Source of the DNA: Burkholderia pyrrocinia
GTDB lineage: Bacteria; Pseudomonadota; Gammaproteobacteria; Burkholderiales; Burkholderiaceae
DNA length: 64,000 bases
Direction of reading: 5' to 3'
Assembly (NCBI RefSeq): GCF_001028665.1
Contig: NZ_CP011503.1
Coordinates: 1,054,001 to 1,118,000, forward strand
Shown here: piece by piece, positions 34,089 to 42,189 of the stretch
Numbering within the stretch: position 1 is the first letter of the stretch
Layout: every line of letters starts with the position of its first letter
Position numbers and translations under genes: made by a program
Notes under the pieces: generated by a model
The model's database searches: none
Seen by the model: the letters and a program-made list of their open reading frames with translations, nothing else
Told to the model about the DNA's origin: nothing

Positions 34089-34754
34089 TCAGTCGGTACC
34101 GTACTTCGGCGAATGCGGCCCGTAGAGCAACCCGCTCGGCGGCCCGGCCGACAACAGCCGGTTGCTCGTGAACGCGGCGACGTCGTGGCTCTGATCCATC
34201 AGCGTGTTCGCGACCTGCTTGACCGCGGCCACCACGAGCATGCCGATCAGGCTGCCACCGCCGTTGTTGCCGCCCTCGTCGCTGCTCGCGCTCGCCCGGC
34301 CCTGCCATAGCACGTCGCCCGTGCGCAGGTCGACGAGCTTCGCGGACGCGGACACGACCGTCGCGCTCGCGAGAATCCGGTACACGGTGCCGTACTGCGA
34401 AACCTTCGAATACAGCGCGGCATCCGCGCCGAAGATTTCGCGCAGTTTCGCGGGCGACGTTTCCTGGATCTCGGCCGCGTTGGTCAGGCCGTTCTGCTTG
34501 AACGTCTCGTCCATCACCGCGACCGGCACCACGTAATAGCCGGACTCGGCGAGCGGCAACGTCATTTGCGACAGCACCCCGTAGGTCGCACCGACATCGG
34601 AAGTCTCGTTGATCGGCGGCAGCACGAGGATCGAGCGCGGCTGGCTCTTCTTGAACGCCGTGTAGTCGGGTCGTTTCACCGGCTGCGCGCACGCGCTCAG
34701 CAGCGCGACGAGCGACAGCACGGACATCAGCTTGAATGAGAGAGTCTTGAACAT
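34089..34754 (-). CDS. DUF799 (GNA1162-like) lipoprotein
   Basis: The 221-residue protein has a lipoprotein signal with lipobox LLSAC and Cys22. It carries the DUF799 core: PRSILVLPPINETSDVGATYGVLSQMTLPLAESGYYVVPVAVMDETFKQNGL and ADAALYSKVSQYGTVYRILASATVVSASAKLVDLRTGDVLWQGRA. A Gly/Ser-rich linker and a possible short amphipathic helix follow. Neisserial GNA1162 is a homologue of this family. It is the last gene of a three-lipoprotein operon with a CsgG-like protein and a DUF4810 protein. The role is unknown. Confidence 0.87.
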   Translation of the reverse strand: MFKTLSFKLMSVLSLVALLSACAQPVKRPDYTAFKKSQPRSILVLPPINETSDVGATYGVLSQMTLPLAESGYYVVPVAVMDETFKQNGLTNAAEIQETSPAKLREIFGADAALYSKVSQYGTVYRILASATVVSASAKLVDLRTGDVLWQGRASASSDEGGNNGGGSLIGMLVVAAVKQVANTLMDQSHDVAAFTSNRLLSAGPPSGLLYGPHSPKYGTD

Positions 34755-34764
34755 GGCGGGTGCG

Positions 34765-35208
34765 TCACTGTTTGGCGGAATTCGAATCGGCGTTCTTCTG
34801 GCCGGCGATCGTCTGGTCGGCGCCCTTCTGCCCGGCAGCCTTCTGATCCGCGGGTTTCGCTGCGCCGGTTTTCTTCTTCAGCAGGAAATCCATGTAGGTC
34901 GACGATTCCGGGAACAGCTGCTTCTCGGCCTGCAGTTCCTGCTCGGCCTGCTGCTCGTTGCCGACGCTCGCATACAGCATCCCGAGATGTGCATGGAAGC
35001 CCGGTGGCGGCGTATGGCCCTTCCCGCGGATCTCCTGCAGCGCCTTTTCGAGCGCGTCGATCTGCTCCTGCGGCGACTTCTGCCCCTTGAAGTATTCGTA
35101 CACCTGCGGCTGGTAGCCGGTCCACTGATAAAGCGGCGGCGTGGAGCTCGCGCAGCCGGCGAGCAGCAATGCAGCTGCCGTCGCCGGCAGCCAGTTACCC
35201 CGTTTCAT
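34765..35208 (-). CDS. DUF4810 lipoprotein
   Basis: The 147-residue protein has a lipobox LLAGC with Cys19, followed by the DUF4810 core PLYQWTGYQPQVYEYFKGQKSPQEQIDALEKALQEIRGKG. A TPR-like helical segment GFHAHLGMLYASVGNEQQAEQELQAEKQLFPES leads to a C-terminal tail with repeated Lys/Ala/Gln residues. It lies ten bases before the DUF799 gene and 94 bases after the CsgG-like gene, all on the same strand. It may be the periplasmic scaffold of this lipoprotein set; this is inference. Confidence 0.86.
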   Translation of the reverse strand: MKRGNWLPATAAALLLAGCASSTPPLYQWTGYQPQVYEYFKGQKSPQEQIDALEKALQEIRGKGHTPPPGFHAHLGMLYASVGNEQQAEQELQAEKQLFPESSTYMDFLLKKKTGAAKPADQKAAGQKGADQTIAGQKNADSNSAKQ

Positions 35209-35302
35209 GGTCTTTTCTCTTTTGATGTCGTGGTGAATCGGTCGAGCGCGACGCCGGCCCCGGCGCCCGCTGCGGCACGTACTTCGAATCTCGCCGCGGT
35301 AC

Positions 35303-35980
35303 TTACTGCGGTACCTTCAGCGCCCCGGCGTCAACCTGGTCGGCCAGATGGTTCACGGCTTCCTGGATCGCGAGGTCCAGCACCTTGCCGTTGAGCGTCG
35401 AGTCGTAGCCGGCCGTGCCGCCGAAGCCGATCACCTCGCGGTTCGACAGGCTGAACTCGCCCGCGCCCTGGCTCGATGCGACGACTTCCGACGTCGTCGT
35501 GTCGACGATGTTCAGGCTGACCTTCGCGTACGCGACCTGCGTCTTGCCGCGGCCGAGGATGCCGAACAGCTGGTGATCGCCGACGTCCTTGCGGCCGAAC
35601 TCGGTCACGTCGCCCGTCACCACGTAGTTCGCGCCTTTCACGGCCTGCGCCTTCTTCATGAAGCCGGCTTCCTGCTTGATCTCGTCGAGGTTCTCGCGAT
35701 CGAGCACGTTGAAGCGCCGGCTCTGCTGCAGGCGCGTGACGAGGATCGTCTTCGCCTGTCCGCCGAGACGGTCGATGCCGTCCGAGAAGATGCCGCGCAT
35801 GTAGCTCGAGCGGTTGTCGAACTTGCCGACCGCGATCGCAACGGGTTTGCCTGCATAAGGCTTCTGCGCGCTGCTCACCACCGGCACGTCGAGCGTGCGC
35901 GACGATTCGGTCGCGCAGCCGGACAGCGCTGCGACGACGGCGGCTGCCACGAGTACAGTGCGTCGTGTCTGGATTTTCAC
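35303..35980 (-). CDS. CsgG/HfaB-family outer-membrane lipoprotein
   Basis: The 225-residue protein starts at a GTG eight bases after an AAGGAG ribosome binding site. It has a lipobox ALSGC with Cys22. The CsgG/HfaB core follows: PVAIAVGKFDNRSSYMRGIFSDGIDRLGGQAKTILVTRLQQSRRFNVLDRENLDEIKQEAGFM, ANYVVTGDVTEFGRKD and SLNIVDTTTSEVVASSQGAGEFSLSNREVIGFGG. In curli systems CsgG forms a nine-fold outer-membrane secretion channel. No curli subunit (csgA/csgB) is nearby, so this member serves another purpose, shared with the DUF4810 and DUF799 genes downstream. Confidence 0.88.
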   Translation of the reverse strand: MKIQTRRTVLVAAAVVAALSGCATESSRTLDVPVVSSAQKPYAGKPVAIAVGKFDNRSSYMRGIFSDGIDRLGGQAKTILVTRLQQSRRFNVLDRENLDEIKQEAGFMKKAQAVKGANYVVTGDVTEFGRKDVGDHQLFGILGRGKTQVAYAKVSLNIVDTTTSEVVASSQGAGEFSLSNREVIGFGGTAGYDSTLNGKVLDLAIQEAVNHLADQVDAGALKVPQ

Positions 35981-36540
35981 TGCTGGTCTCCTTGCGTGGG
36001 AAGATTGCCCGGAACGGGCGTGTCGGTGCGAACGTGCGCGCATCGACGCGGCGCACGGACGGCCTGATTCATCGCCGGACTGGCGACTTCGACATTCGAA
36101 GGAAAGGTGCGCGCAACAGGCGTGTTGCGGCGAAAAGCGGAAAGGCGGCAGAACACGCGACATGCGCGTGCGCGCCCGTTACCCCGTTATTGCGGATGCT
36201 GCGCTGTTGATCGCGCATGATCGGCCCCCTGTATGATTTTGCGCGATGATACCAAACGTATTTATTGAGACGGGACGTCTTTTAAATAATTGACGAAGTT
36301 TGTATCGCGGCAGCACGGCGGCGGCGATCGCCCGGTATCGACACGGGACGAACCCGGTCGCCGCGCTCCCTGTCCATTGCTCATCGGCCGATGCGATCGC
36401 GAGCGCGATGATCGGCACACGTCGATCAATAGCGAAGAAGACGCCGATTCAACATCTCGGTATCCGGAAAGCAATCGGGGCAGAAAACCGAATGCCCCGA
36501 TTACCCTGCCGCAGGCACGACCGTGCGTCGCCCTGCGCCG
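35981..36540. other. Gene-free gap upstream of the lipoprotein operon
   Basis: No supported gene lies in these 560 bases. An AT-rich pocket at 36225-36305 probably holds the promoter of the lipoprotein operon. A short perfect dyad AGACG-GGA-CGTCT is found in it. The rest is GC-rich with only chance open frames. It also contains the end of the glutathione reductase transcript; no clear terminator for that gene was seen. Confidence 0.45.
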
Positions 36541-37899
36541 CTAGTCGGCCACCTTCTGCCGCATCGTCACGAACTCCTCGGCCGCGGTCGGATGGATGCC
36601 GATCGTGTCGTCGAACTGCGCCTTCGTCGCGCCCGCGCGAATCGCGATCGCGATCCCCTGGATGATCTCGCCCGCGTCGCGGCCGACCATGTGCGCGCCG
36701 ACCACGCGCTGGCTGTCGCGCGCGACGACGAGCTTCATCAGCGTGCGCTCGTCGCGCCCCGACAGCGTGTGGCGCAGCGCCTTGAACGACGTGCGGTAGA
36801 TGTCGACGTCGCCGTCGTACAAGTCGCGCGCCGTCGCCTCGGTCAGGCCGACCGTCGCGACCTCGGGCTGGCTGAACACGGCCGACGGCACCCATTCGTG
36901 ATCGGCCGCGACGCGCGACCCGCCGAACAGCGTGCGCGCGAGCAGCGCGCCGTCGCGCGTCGCCACCGGCGTGAGCTGCGGCCGCGACGTGACATCGCCG
37001 ATCGCATGGATCGACGCGACCGACGTCGCCGAATACGCATCGACGGCAATCGCGCCGCGCGCGTCGAGCAAGACGCCCGCCTGTTCGAGCCCGAGCCCGT
37101 CGACATTCGGCACGCGGCCGGTCGCATAGAGCACCGCGTCGTACGGCCCGTGCTGCGCCTCGCCGGCGCGCACGCTCAGCGTGCCGTCGTCCGCGCGGGA
37201 AATCGATTCGACCACCGTGCGCGCGTGGATCGCGACGCCCTGCTTCGTCATCTCGTCGGTCAGGAATTGACGCACGTCGTCGTCGAAGCCGCGCAGGATT
37301 TTCTCGCCGCGATAGAACAGGTCGACGTGACTGCCGAAGCCGTTGAAGATGCCCGCGAACTCGACCGCGATATAACCGCCGCCGACCACCGCGATGCGCT
37401 TGGGGCACGCCGTGAGCGACAGCGCCTCGCGCGACGTGATCGCGTGCTCGATGCCGGGCCGCGACGGCAGCGACGGACGCGAGCCGGTCGCGATCGCGAT
37501 GTGGCGCGCACGGATCGTGCGTTCGCCGATCGCGACGGTGTGCGCATCGACGAGCGTTGCGCGCCCCGCGTGCATCTCGACGCCCGATTGCCGCAGCAGG
37601 TTGATGTAGATGTCGCTCAGCCGATTGATCTCGCGATCCTTCGCGGCGATCAGCGCGGGCCAGTCGAGCGTGCCGGCGCCGAAGGTCCAGCCGAAGCCCT
37701 TCGCGTCCTCGACTTCGTGCGGGTAGTGCGAAGCGTAGACGAGCAGCTTCTTCGGAATGCAGCCGCGCAGCACGCAGGTGCCGCCGATCTGCTCCTCTTC
37801 CGCTATGCCGACGCGCGCGCCGTATGATGCCGACATTCGCGCGAGCCTCACGCCGCCCGAGCCGGCCCCGATGACGAACAGGTCGTAGTCGAAATCCAT
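36541..37899 (-). CDS. gor: Glutathione-disulfide reductase
   Basis: The 452-residue flavoenzyme has the FAD motif FVIGAGSGGVRLAR near the N-terminus and the redox disulfide GGTCVLRGCIPKK with Cys42 and Cys47. VVGGGYIAVEFAGIF is the NADPH domain, and the C-terminal GIHPTAAEEFVTM supplies the catalytic His-Glu pair. It reduces oxidised glutathione with NADPH in the cytoplasm. Length and residues are normal for Gor. Confidence 0.94.
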   Translation of the reverse strand: MDFDYDLFVIGAGSGGVRLARMSASYGARVGIAEEEQIGGTCVLRGCIPKKLLVYASHYPHEVEDAKGFGWTFGAGTLDWPALIAAKDREINRLSDIYINLLRQSGVEMHAGRATLVDAHTVAIGERTIRARHIAIATGSRPSLPSRPGIEHAITSREALSLTACPKRIAVVGGGYIAVEFAGIFNGFGSHVDLFYRGEKILRGFDDDVRQFLTDEMTKQGVAIHARTVVESISRADDGTLSVRAGEAQHGPYDAVLYATGRVPNVDGLGLEQAGVLLDARGAIAVDAYSATSVASIHAIGDVTSRPQLTPVATRDGALLARTLFGGSRVAADHEWVPSAVFSQPEVATVGLTEATARDLYDGDVDIYRTSFKALRHTLSGRDERTLMKLVVARDSQRVVGAHMVGRDAGEIIQGIAIAIRAGATKAQFDDTIGIHPTAAEEFVTMRQKVAD

Positions 37900-37988
37900 C
37901 GCATTGCCTCATCGCAGTTCGGATGACGGCACGATAGCAAGATTCCGGATTTCGTGCGGGGCACGGCGCCGCATGCCGCGCGCCCAAC

Positions 37989-38019
37989 AAAAAACGGCGA
38001 GAAGCATCGCCTCTCGCCG
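37989..38019 (-). terminator. Rho-independent terminator of the small acidic protein gene
   Basis: Read on the minus strand, CGGCGAGA (38019-38012) pairs with TCTCGCCG (38002-37995) over a 9-base loop and is followed by six T residues (37994-37989). It lies about 125 bases beyond the stop of the 38144 gene. Confidence 0.8.
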
Positions 38020-38143
38020 GTCAAACCAGCTGCCGGGTGTGTCATGCGTCACCGATCGACCGCATGCCCGACCTGCCGGCGCGCGGCACCAGGTCCGCCC
38101 GGGCGCGCGAAGGGCGCACCCGCGGCCGGACCAGCCGCCATGC

Positions 38144-38371
38144 TCAGGCCTGCGACGTGTCGCTGCCGTCCGTCGCCTGCGTATCGTCTGCCGCCTGTTC
38201 GGGCTTCTCTTCCTTCTTCTCGAGCATGCCCTCGATCGCCTCGGCGCCCTTGAAACCGGCGACAGCCGCTGCCGCCTTGGTCAGCAGGCCCGCATCCGGA
38301 TCCAGCTTTTCCGCGCCTTCGACTGCCGCCACTGCGCCGGCGATTTCACCCACGGTGTTCAGGATACCCAT
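38144..38371 (-). CDS. Small acidic protein, unknown function
   Basis: The 75-residue product has an Ala/Gly-rich helical first half (ILNTVGEIAGAVAAVEGAEKLD and TKAAAAVAGFKGAEAIEGML) and a charged, disordered tail (KKEEKPEQAADDTQATDGSD). There is no signal peptide. I chose the ATG at 38371 because AAGGGG lies eight bases before it; an ATG two codons upstream sits too close to that site. It is followed by a good terminator. No family was recognised. Confidence 0.7.
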   Translation of the reverse strand: MGILNTVGEIAGAVAAVEGAEKLDPDAGLLTKAAAAVAGFKGAEAIEGMLEKKEEKPEQAADDTQATDGSDTSQA

Positions 38372-38672
38372 CGTCATCCCCTTTCAAGAAATCGTGAGAC
38401 CGATCGTCCCACGAAAAAAACCGGCAGACCGTGTCTGTCATCACCGGATACACAAGTTACGCACCAGGCCGGCCGCGCTCGACGAGCGCCACCGGAACGA
38501 CGCCCGCGCGTGCGCGACGGCACGCAGCGGGCAATGCACGCAGCGTAGCGGAAAGCCTTCGCGCGTACTGTAAAAGTATGTTCTGGAATGCCGACGGATC
38601 GCTTACGGCGCGGGGATTCCGTGATGAAGCGATTGCCGAATAGTCGGGTACGCGTATGAACACCGCATGACG
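38372..38672. other. Gene-free gap downstream of the porin gene
   Basis: Apart from the promoter of the small acidic protein and the porin terminator at its right edge, I see no gene or ordered repeat. A short AT-rich stretch around 38385-38425 is the likely promoter zone for the small protein. Confidence 0.4.
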
Positions 38673-38700
38673 AAAAAAAAGAGGCGCCTTGCGGCGCCTC
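38673..38700 (-). terminator. Rho-independent terminator of the porin gene
   Basis: On the minus strand GAGGCGCC (38700-38693) pairs with GGCGCCTC (38688-38681) over a 4-base loop, followed by eight T residues (38680-38673). It lies about 45 bases after the porin stop. Confidence 0.9.
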
Positions 38701-38746
38701 TTCGATGCATGCCGGACGAATGCCGGCGCGTGCGTTCCGACGTTCG

Positions 38747-39868
38747 TCAGAAGATATTGCGCAGGCCGATCGCGATGCCCGTCTGGTTGCTGCGACCCGG
38801 CAGCTCGACGTTCGCCGCGCCGTTCGTCTTGTTGAAGTCGACGGTGCCGTAGATTTCGGTGCGCTTGCTCAGTGCGTACTCGGCGATGCCGACGATCGCG
38901 TAGCGGTTGCCGCTCGCGAGCGTGCCGTTCGCGGTCATCGCATTGCGCATGTGGTCGTAGTAGAACGCGCCCGTCAGCGTCAGCGGCGTGCTGACCTGCC
39001 AGCTCACGCCCGCGAACGGACCGTCGTCGATCCGGCCCGTGCCCTTCGCGACCGGAATCGACTGCTGCGCGAGCAGGCTGTCGACGAAGCCCGTGTCGTC
39101 CTTCGAGCGCAGGTAGCCCGCGTAGACCTTCGCCTTGCTGAACGCGTACACGACGTTCGCGTGGTAGATCGTCTGCTTGCGCGCCGAGTTGTCGCTGTTC
39201 TGCTGCGCGCCGGCCGCGATGCTGAGCGGGCCCATCACGTACGACAGCGACACGCCCCACGCATTGCCCTTGCCGAGCGAACCCGGGATCTGGCCCGAGA
39301 AGCCGCCGGCGCCGGTCGATTCGTAGTTGGTGCCCGTCGAGTACATCGCCTTCGCGGTCAGGCCCGCGAACGTGCCCGTGTACTTGATCTGGTTGTCCGC
39401 ATACAGGCCGCCGCCGAGTGCGACCGGCAGCCATGCATTTTCGAAGTAGTTGCCGACCGTCAGCGGATCGTAGGTGTCCGACAGCAGGTCGAACAGCGGC
39501 GTCTTCTGGCGGCCGAGGGTCACCGTGCCGTACGGGCTATCCAGGCCGACGTATGCCGCACGGTTGAACAGGCGGCCGCTGTCGGCGAATGCGCCGTTCT
39601 GCAGGTTCACGCCGCTTTCGAGCTTGAACACGGCCTTCAGGCCGCTGCCGAGGTCTTCCGTGCCGTAGATGCCGAAGCGGCTGTTGGTGACCGCGCCGTT
39701 GGTCATCGACAGCAGGCCGTCGTTCTTGGCGTTCGCGTTGGTCAGGTAGCGGACGCTGACGTCGGCGACGCCCCAGAGCGTGACCGAGCTTTGTGCGGCC
39801 GCGTACTGGCTGGCGAATGCGAGCGCGGCGCCCCCTGCGATGGCTGCGAGTCGGGTGGTCTGCTTCAT
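38747..39868 (-). CDS. Outer-membrane porin (Burkholderia OmpC/Gram-negative porin family)
   Basis: The 373-residue protein has a signal peptide cut after residue 25 (YAAA|QSS) and the neisserial/Burkholderia porin start SSVTLWGVADVSVRYLTN. NSRFGIYGTEDLGSGLKAVFKLE and FNRAAYVGLDSPYGTVTLGRQ are conserved porin blocks, and it ends in Phe (GIAIGLRNIF). It forms a 16-stranded trimeric channel for small hydrophilic solutes. Start at 39868 follows an AAGGAAAG ribosome binding site. It is monocistronic with its own strong terminator. Confidence 0.94.
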   Translation of the reverse strand: MKQTTRLAAIAGGAALAFASQYAAAQSSVTLWGVADVSVRYLTNANAKNDGLLSMTNGAVTNSRFGIYGTEDLGSGLKAVFKLESGVNLQNGAFADSGRLFNRAAYVGLDSPYGTVTLGRQKTPLFDLLSDTYDPLTVGNYFENAWLPVALGGGLYADNQIKYTGTFAGLTAKAMYSTGTNYESTGAGGFSGQIPGSLGKGNAWGVSLSYVMGPLSIAAGAQQNSDNSARKQTIYHANVVYAFSKAKVYAGYLRSKDDTGFVDSLLAQQSIPVAKGTGRIDDGPFAGVSWQVSTPLTLTGAFYYDHMRNAMTANGTLASGNRYAIVGIAEYALSKRTEIYGTVDFNKTNGAANVELPGRSNQTGIAIGLRNIF

Positions 39869-40161
39869 GAGCTTTCCTTTTTGTAGGTGTCTCCGTTCAT
39901 TGCCGGCCGCGTGCGCAGCCGGGTGGCGATCGCACACGTTTTTGGCGCGCGCGATGTGGCCTGAATCATATGACGACTGCAATCGCTGAAAGAAATTGAA
40001 ACGCGCGGTAATCGCGTGACTGTCGCCCGGGAACAACGTTTCCCGTGCCGGGCTTGCCCCGCGCGCCGGCGGGACGGTTCGCGACGGTGTCGGCGTGCGC
40101 GCGCGGCGCTGTAAGGATCGGCGATGGTGCGGCGCCCACGGCTGCCGCCCGAAACACGCCG

Positions 40162-40884
40162 TCAGGCCGCTTGCGCCGCCCCGTCGCCGTCGCGACCACC
40201 ATCGCCGCCGTTCCCCGCGCGACGCCACGCACGCCGCACGATCTCCGCGAACGCGCCGACGAGCAGCAGCACGGCGCCCCACAGCGCGACGTCCGGCGCG
40301 AGCCGCGTCACGAGGCCGCCGGCCACCGCGCCGGCCAGGAAGCAGAAGCTGATCGTCGCGAGCAGCGCCGAGTCGTGCAGCGCACCCGCGTCGTAGCGCG
40401 GGATCAGCCCGACGAACAGCTTCTGCGCGGCGCGCCGCAGGTTGCCGGTCGTCATCACCGACGTGTACGACAATTCCTCGAGATGGGTGAACGACAGCGT
40501 CTGCAGCGTCGCGACGAACGAGATGCCCGGAATCAGCCACGCGCTCGACGCGCCGACGAGGCCGCTCGCGGCGACGGCGAGAAACGCGATCTCGACGATC
40601 AGGCTCGCGAACGCGGTGTGCCGCATCCAGCCGCGTTGCGCGACGAGGCCGAGCAGGTGCGCGACGAACACCGCGATCACGAAGCCGACGAGCGGCGGCA
40701 CGTGATGCAGCGCGGCGGCCCATTCGCCGGCCGACAGATTGATACCTAACAGCGCGACGTTGCCGGTCATCGTGTTCGCGAACACGTGGCCGTGGCCGAC
40801 GTACGTGTACGCGTCGAGGTAGCCGCCGGACAGCGTCAGCAACGCGGCGACAGTGAGATTGCGGCTGGCGCCGTCGAGATCCAT
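40162..40884 (-). CDS. DUF1275 (YoaK-like) membrane protein
   Basis: The 240-residue inner-membrane protein has about six hydrophobic segments. It carries the family blocks LLTLSGGYLDAYTYVGHGHVFANTMTGNVALLGI and LSYTSVMTTGNLRRAAQKL, where TxMTGN repeats are typical of DUF1275. The function is unknown. A GGGAGG ribosome binding site precedes the ATG. Confidence 0.86.
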   Translation of the reverse strand: MDLDGASRNLTVAALLTLSGGYLDAYTYVGHGHVFANTMTGNVALLGINLSAGEWAAALHHVPPLVGFVIAVFVAHLLGLVAQRGWMRHTAFASLIVEIAFLAVAASGLVGASSAWLIPGISFVATLQTLSFTHLEELSYTSVMTTGNLRRAAQKLFVGLIPRYDAGALHDSALLATISFCFLAGAVAGGLVTRLAPDVALWGAVLLLVGAFAEIVRRAWRRAGNGGDGGRDGDGAAQAA

Positions 40885-40942
40885 CGATCCTCCCGTGAAT
40901 ATTCGCGCCAGTATGCGGGACAGAAGATGGCTTGTCCTTCGC

Positions 40943-41470
40943 TCACTGCCCGAAGCCGGTGAGCCCGATCAGCGCGCCGCCCGCGAGCAGCCACAGCGGA
41001 TGGATGCGGGTGCGCCACGCGAGCACCGCGCACGCGGCCGTGATGCCCCACTGGATCGCCGTGCGGTTCGACGCCTCGGAGATCAGCACCGCGCTCGCCG
41101 CGACGAGCCCGGCCGTGACGGGCATCATCCCCTGCTGCACGTAGCGGCGCCACGGCCGGTCGCGAAAGCGCTCCCACGCATGCAGCGCGAGCACCGTGAC
41201 GATCGACGACGGCCCGAACTTCGCGAGCGACGCGACCAGCAGCCCGGCCCAGCCGGCCACGTGCCAGCCGACCAGCGACACGATCATCATGTTCGGCCCG
41301 GGCGCCGCCTGGGCCAGCGCGAACAGCGCGGTGAACTCGTGCGCGCTCATCCAGTGATGCACGTCGACGACCTGCCGCTGCATCTCCGGCAGGATCGTGT
41401 TGCCGCCGCCGAACGCGAGCAGCGACAACTGGCTGAAGATCGTCGCGATCGCGACCAGCGTGTCGTTCAT
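40943..41470 (-). CDS. Chromate transporter, C-terminal half-type (short-chain CHR)
   Basis: The 175-residue membrane protein has the CHR domain signature LLAFGGGNTILPEMQRQVVDVHHWMSAHEF and LAQAAPGPNMMIVSLVGWHVAGW. Short CHR proteins occur as pairs that together form the transporter exporting chromate by proton exchange. Its start overlaps the stop of the longer partner gene (ATGA), confirming the pair. Confidence 0.9.
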   Translation of the reverse strand: MNDTLVAIATIFSQLSLLAFGGGNTILPEMQRQVVDVHHWMSAHEFTALFALAQAAPGPNMMIVSLVGWHVAGWAGLLVASLAKFGPSSIVTVLALHAWERFRDRPWRRYVQQGMMPVTAGLVAASAVLISEASNRTAIQWGITAACAVLAWRTRIHPLWLLAGGALIGLTGFGQ

Positions 41471-42093
41471 GGCCGGCCTCCCGGCTGCGTATCGCGCACC
41501 GCAGCCTGCGCCGGCTGCGGCGTGCCCGCGTCGCGGCGCCGCGACGCGAGCCACACGCTGACGGGTGTCAGCACCAGCATCGTCGTCAGCAGCGGAAGGC
41601 GCAGCACCGCGATCGCGACGAACGCGAGCGCCGCGATGCCGGCCGCCGCGCGCGCGTGCCGCAGCGGCTTCGCGACCTTCACGGCCATCGCGACGAGCAG
41701 CCCGGCGGCGGCCGCGGCGAGCCCCGCGAACAGGTGCTGCACGTGCGGATCGTTCTGCGTCTTCGCGTACAGCACGCCGAGCGCGACGACGACGAGCGTC
41801 GGCCCCGCGATCAGCCCGAGAATGCCCGCGAATGCGCCGGCGACGCCGCGAAAGCGCATGCCGACGGCGACCGACAGGTTGATCACGTTGCCGCCCGGCA
41901 GGAACTGGCACAGGCCGAGCAGATCGGTGAATTCGTCGGCGGAGAGCCACTTGCGCTCGTCGACGATCGTGCGCCGCGCGAACGGCAGCGCGCCGCCGAA
42001 CGACATGAGGCCGAGCGACAGGAAGCCGGTGAACAGCTCGGCGAGACCGACGCTGCGAGGTGGCGCGGCAGGCGGCGGGGAAACGGATTGCAT
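41467..42093 (-). CDS. Chromate transporter, N-terminal half-type (short-chain CHR)
   Basis: The 208-residue membrane protein has the CHR blocks LGLMSFGGALPFARRTIVDERKWLSADEFTDLLGLCQFLPGGNVINLSV and GPTLVVVALGVLYA. I chose the ATG at 42093, which is preceded by GAGGA; an ATG four codons upstream lacks a site. It overlaps the second CHR gene and is divergent from a LysR regulator that probably controls it. Chromate is the family substrate, but sulfate or other anions are possible. Confidence 0.88.
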   Translation of the reverse strand: MQSVSPPPAAPPRSVGLAELFTGFLSLGLMSFGGALPFARRTIVDERKWLSADEFTDLLGLCQFLPGGNVINLSVAVGMRFRGVAGAFAGILGLIAGPTLVVVALGVLYAKTQNDPHVQHLFAGLAAAAAGLLVAMAVKVAKPLRHARAAAGIAALAFVAIAVLRLPLLTTMLVLTPVSVWLASRRRDAGTPQPAQAAVRDTQPGGRP

Positions 42094-42153
42094 TGGGATC
42101 CTCATCGAACGATCCGCCGAGGTTACCGCCGTTCCCGATCCCGGCAAAACGAT

Positions 42154-42188
42154 TTTATCGGCGCGCCCTTGTGATCTAGAATCACAAG
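42154..42188 (+). promoter_or_regulatory. LysR operator and leaderless promoter
   Basis: CTTGTGAT (42168-42175) and ATCACAAG (42181-42188) form a perfect 8-5-8 dyad ending one base before the LysR ATG at 42190. A -10 TAGAAT (42177-42182) inside it and a weak -35 TTTATC (42154-42159), 17 bases apart, would start transcription at about the A of the ATG. The dyad contains the T-N11-A pattern of LysR sites and faces the divergent chromate genes. Confidence 0.6.
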
Positions 42189-42189
42189 C

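Noticed and set aside
36300..36665. Plus-strand frame overlapping the end of gor
   Set aside because: Arg/Ser-rich, no start signals, and it overlaps the 3' end of a clear gene in antisense.
38431..38643. Small plus-strand frame between the small acidic protein and porin genes
   Set aside because: No ribosome binding site and Arg/Ala/Thr-rich composition like other chance frames; it lies downstream of the porin stop.
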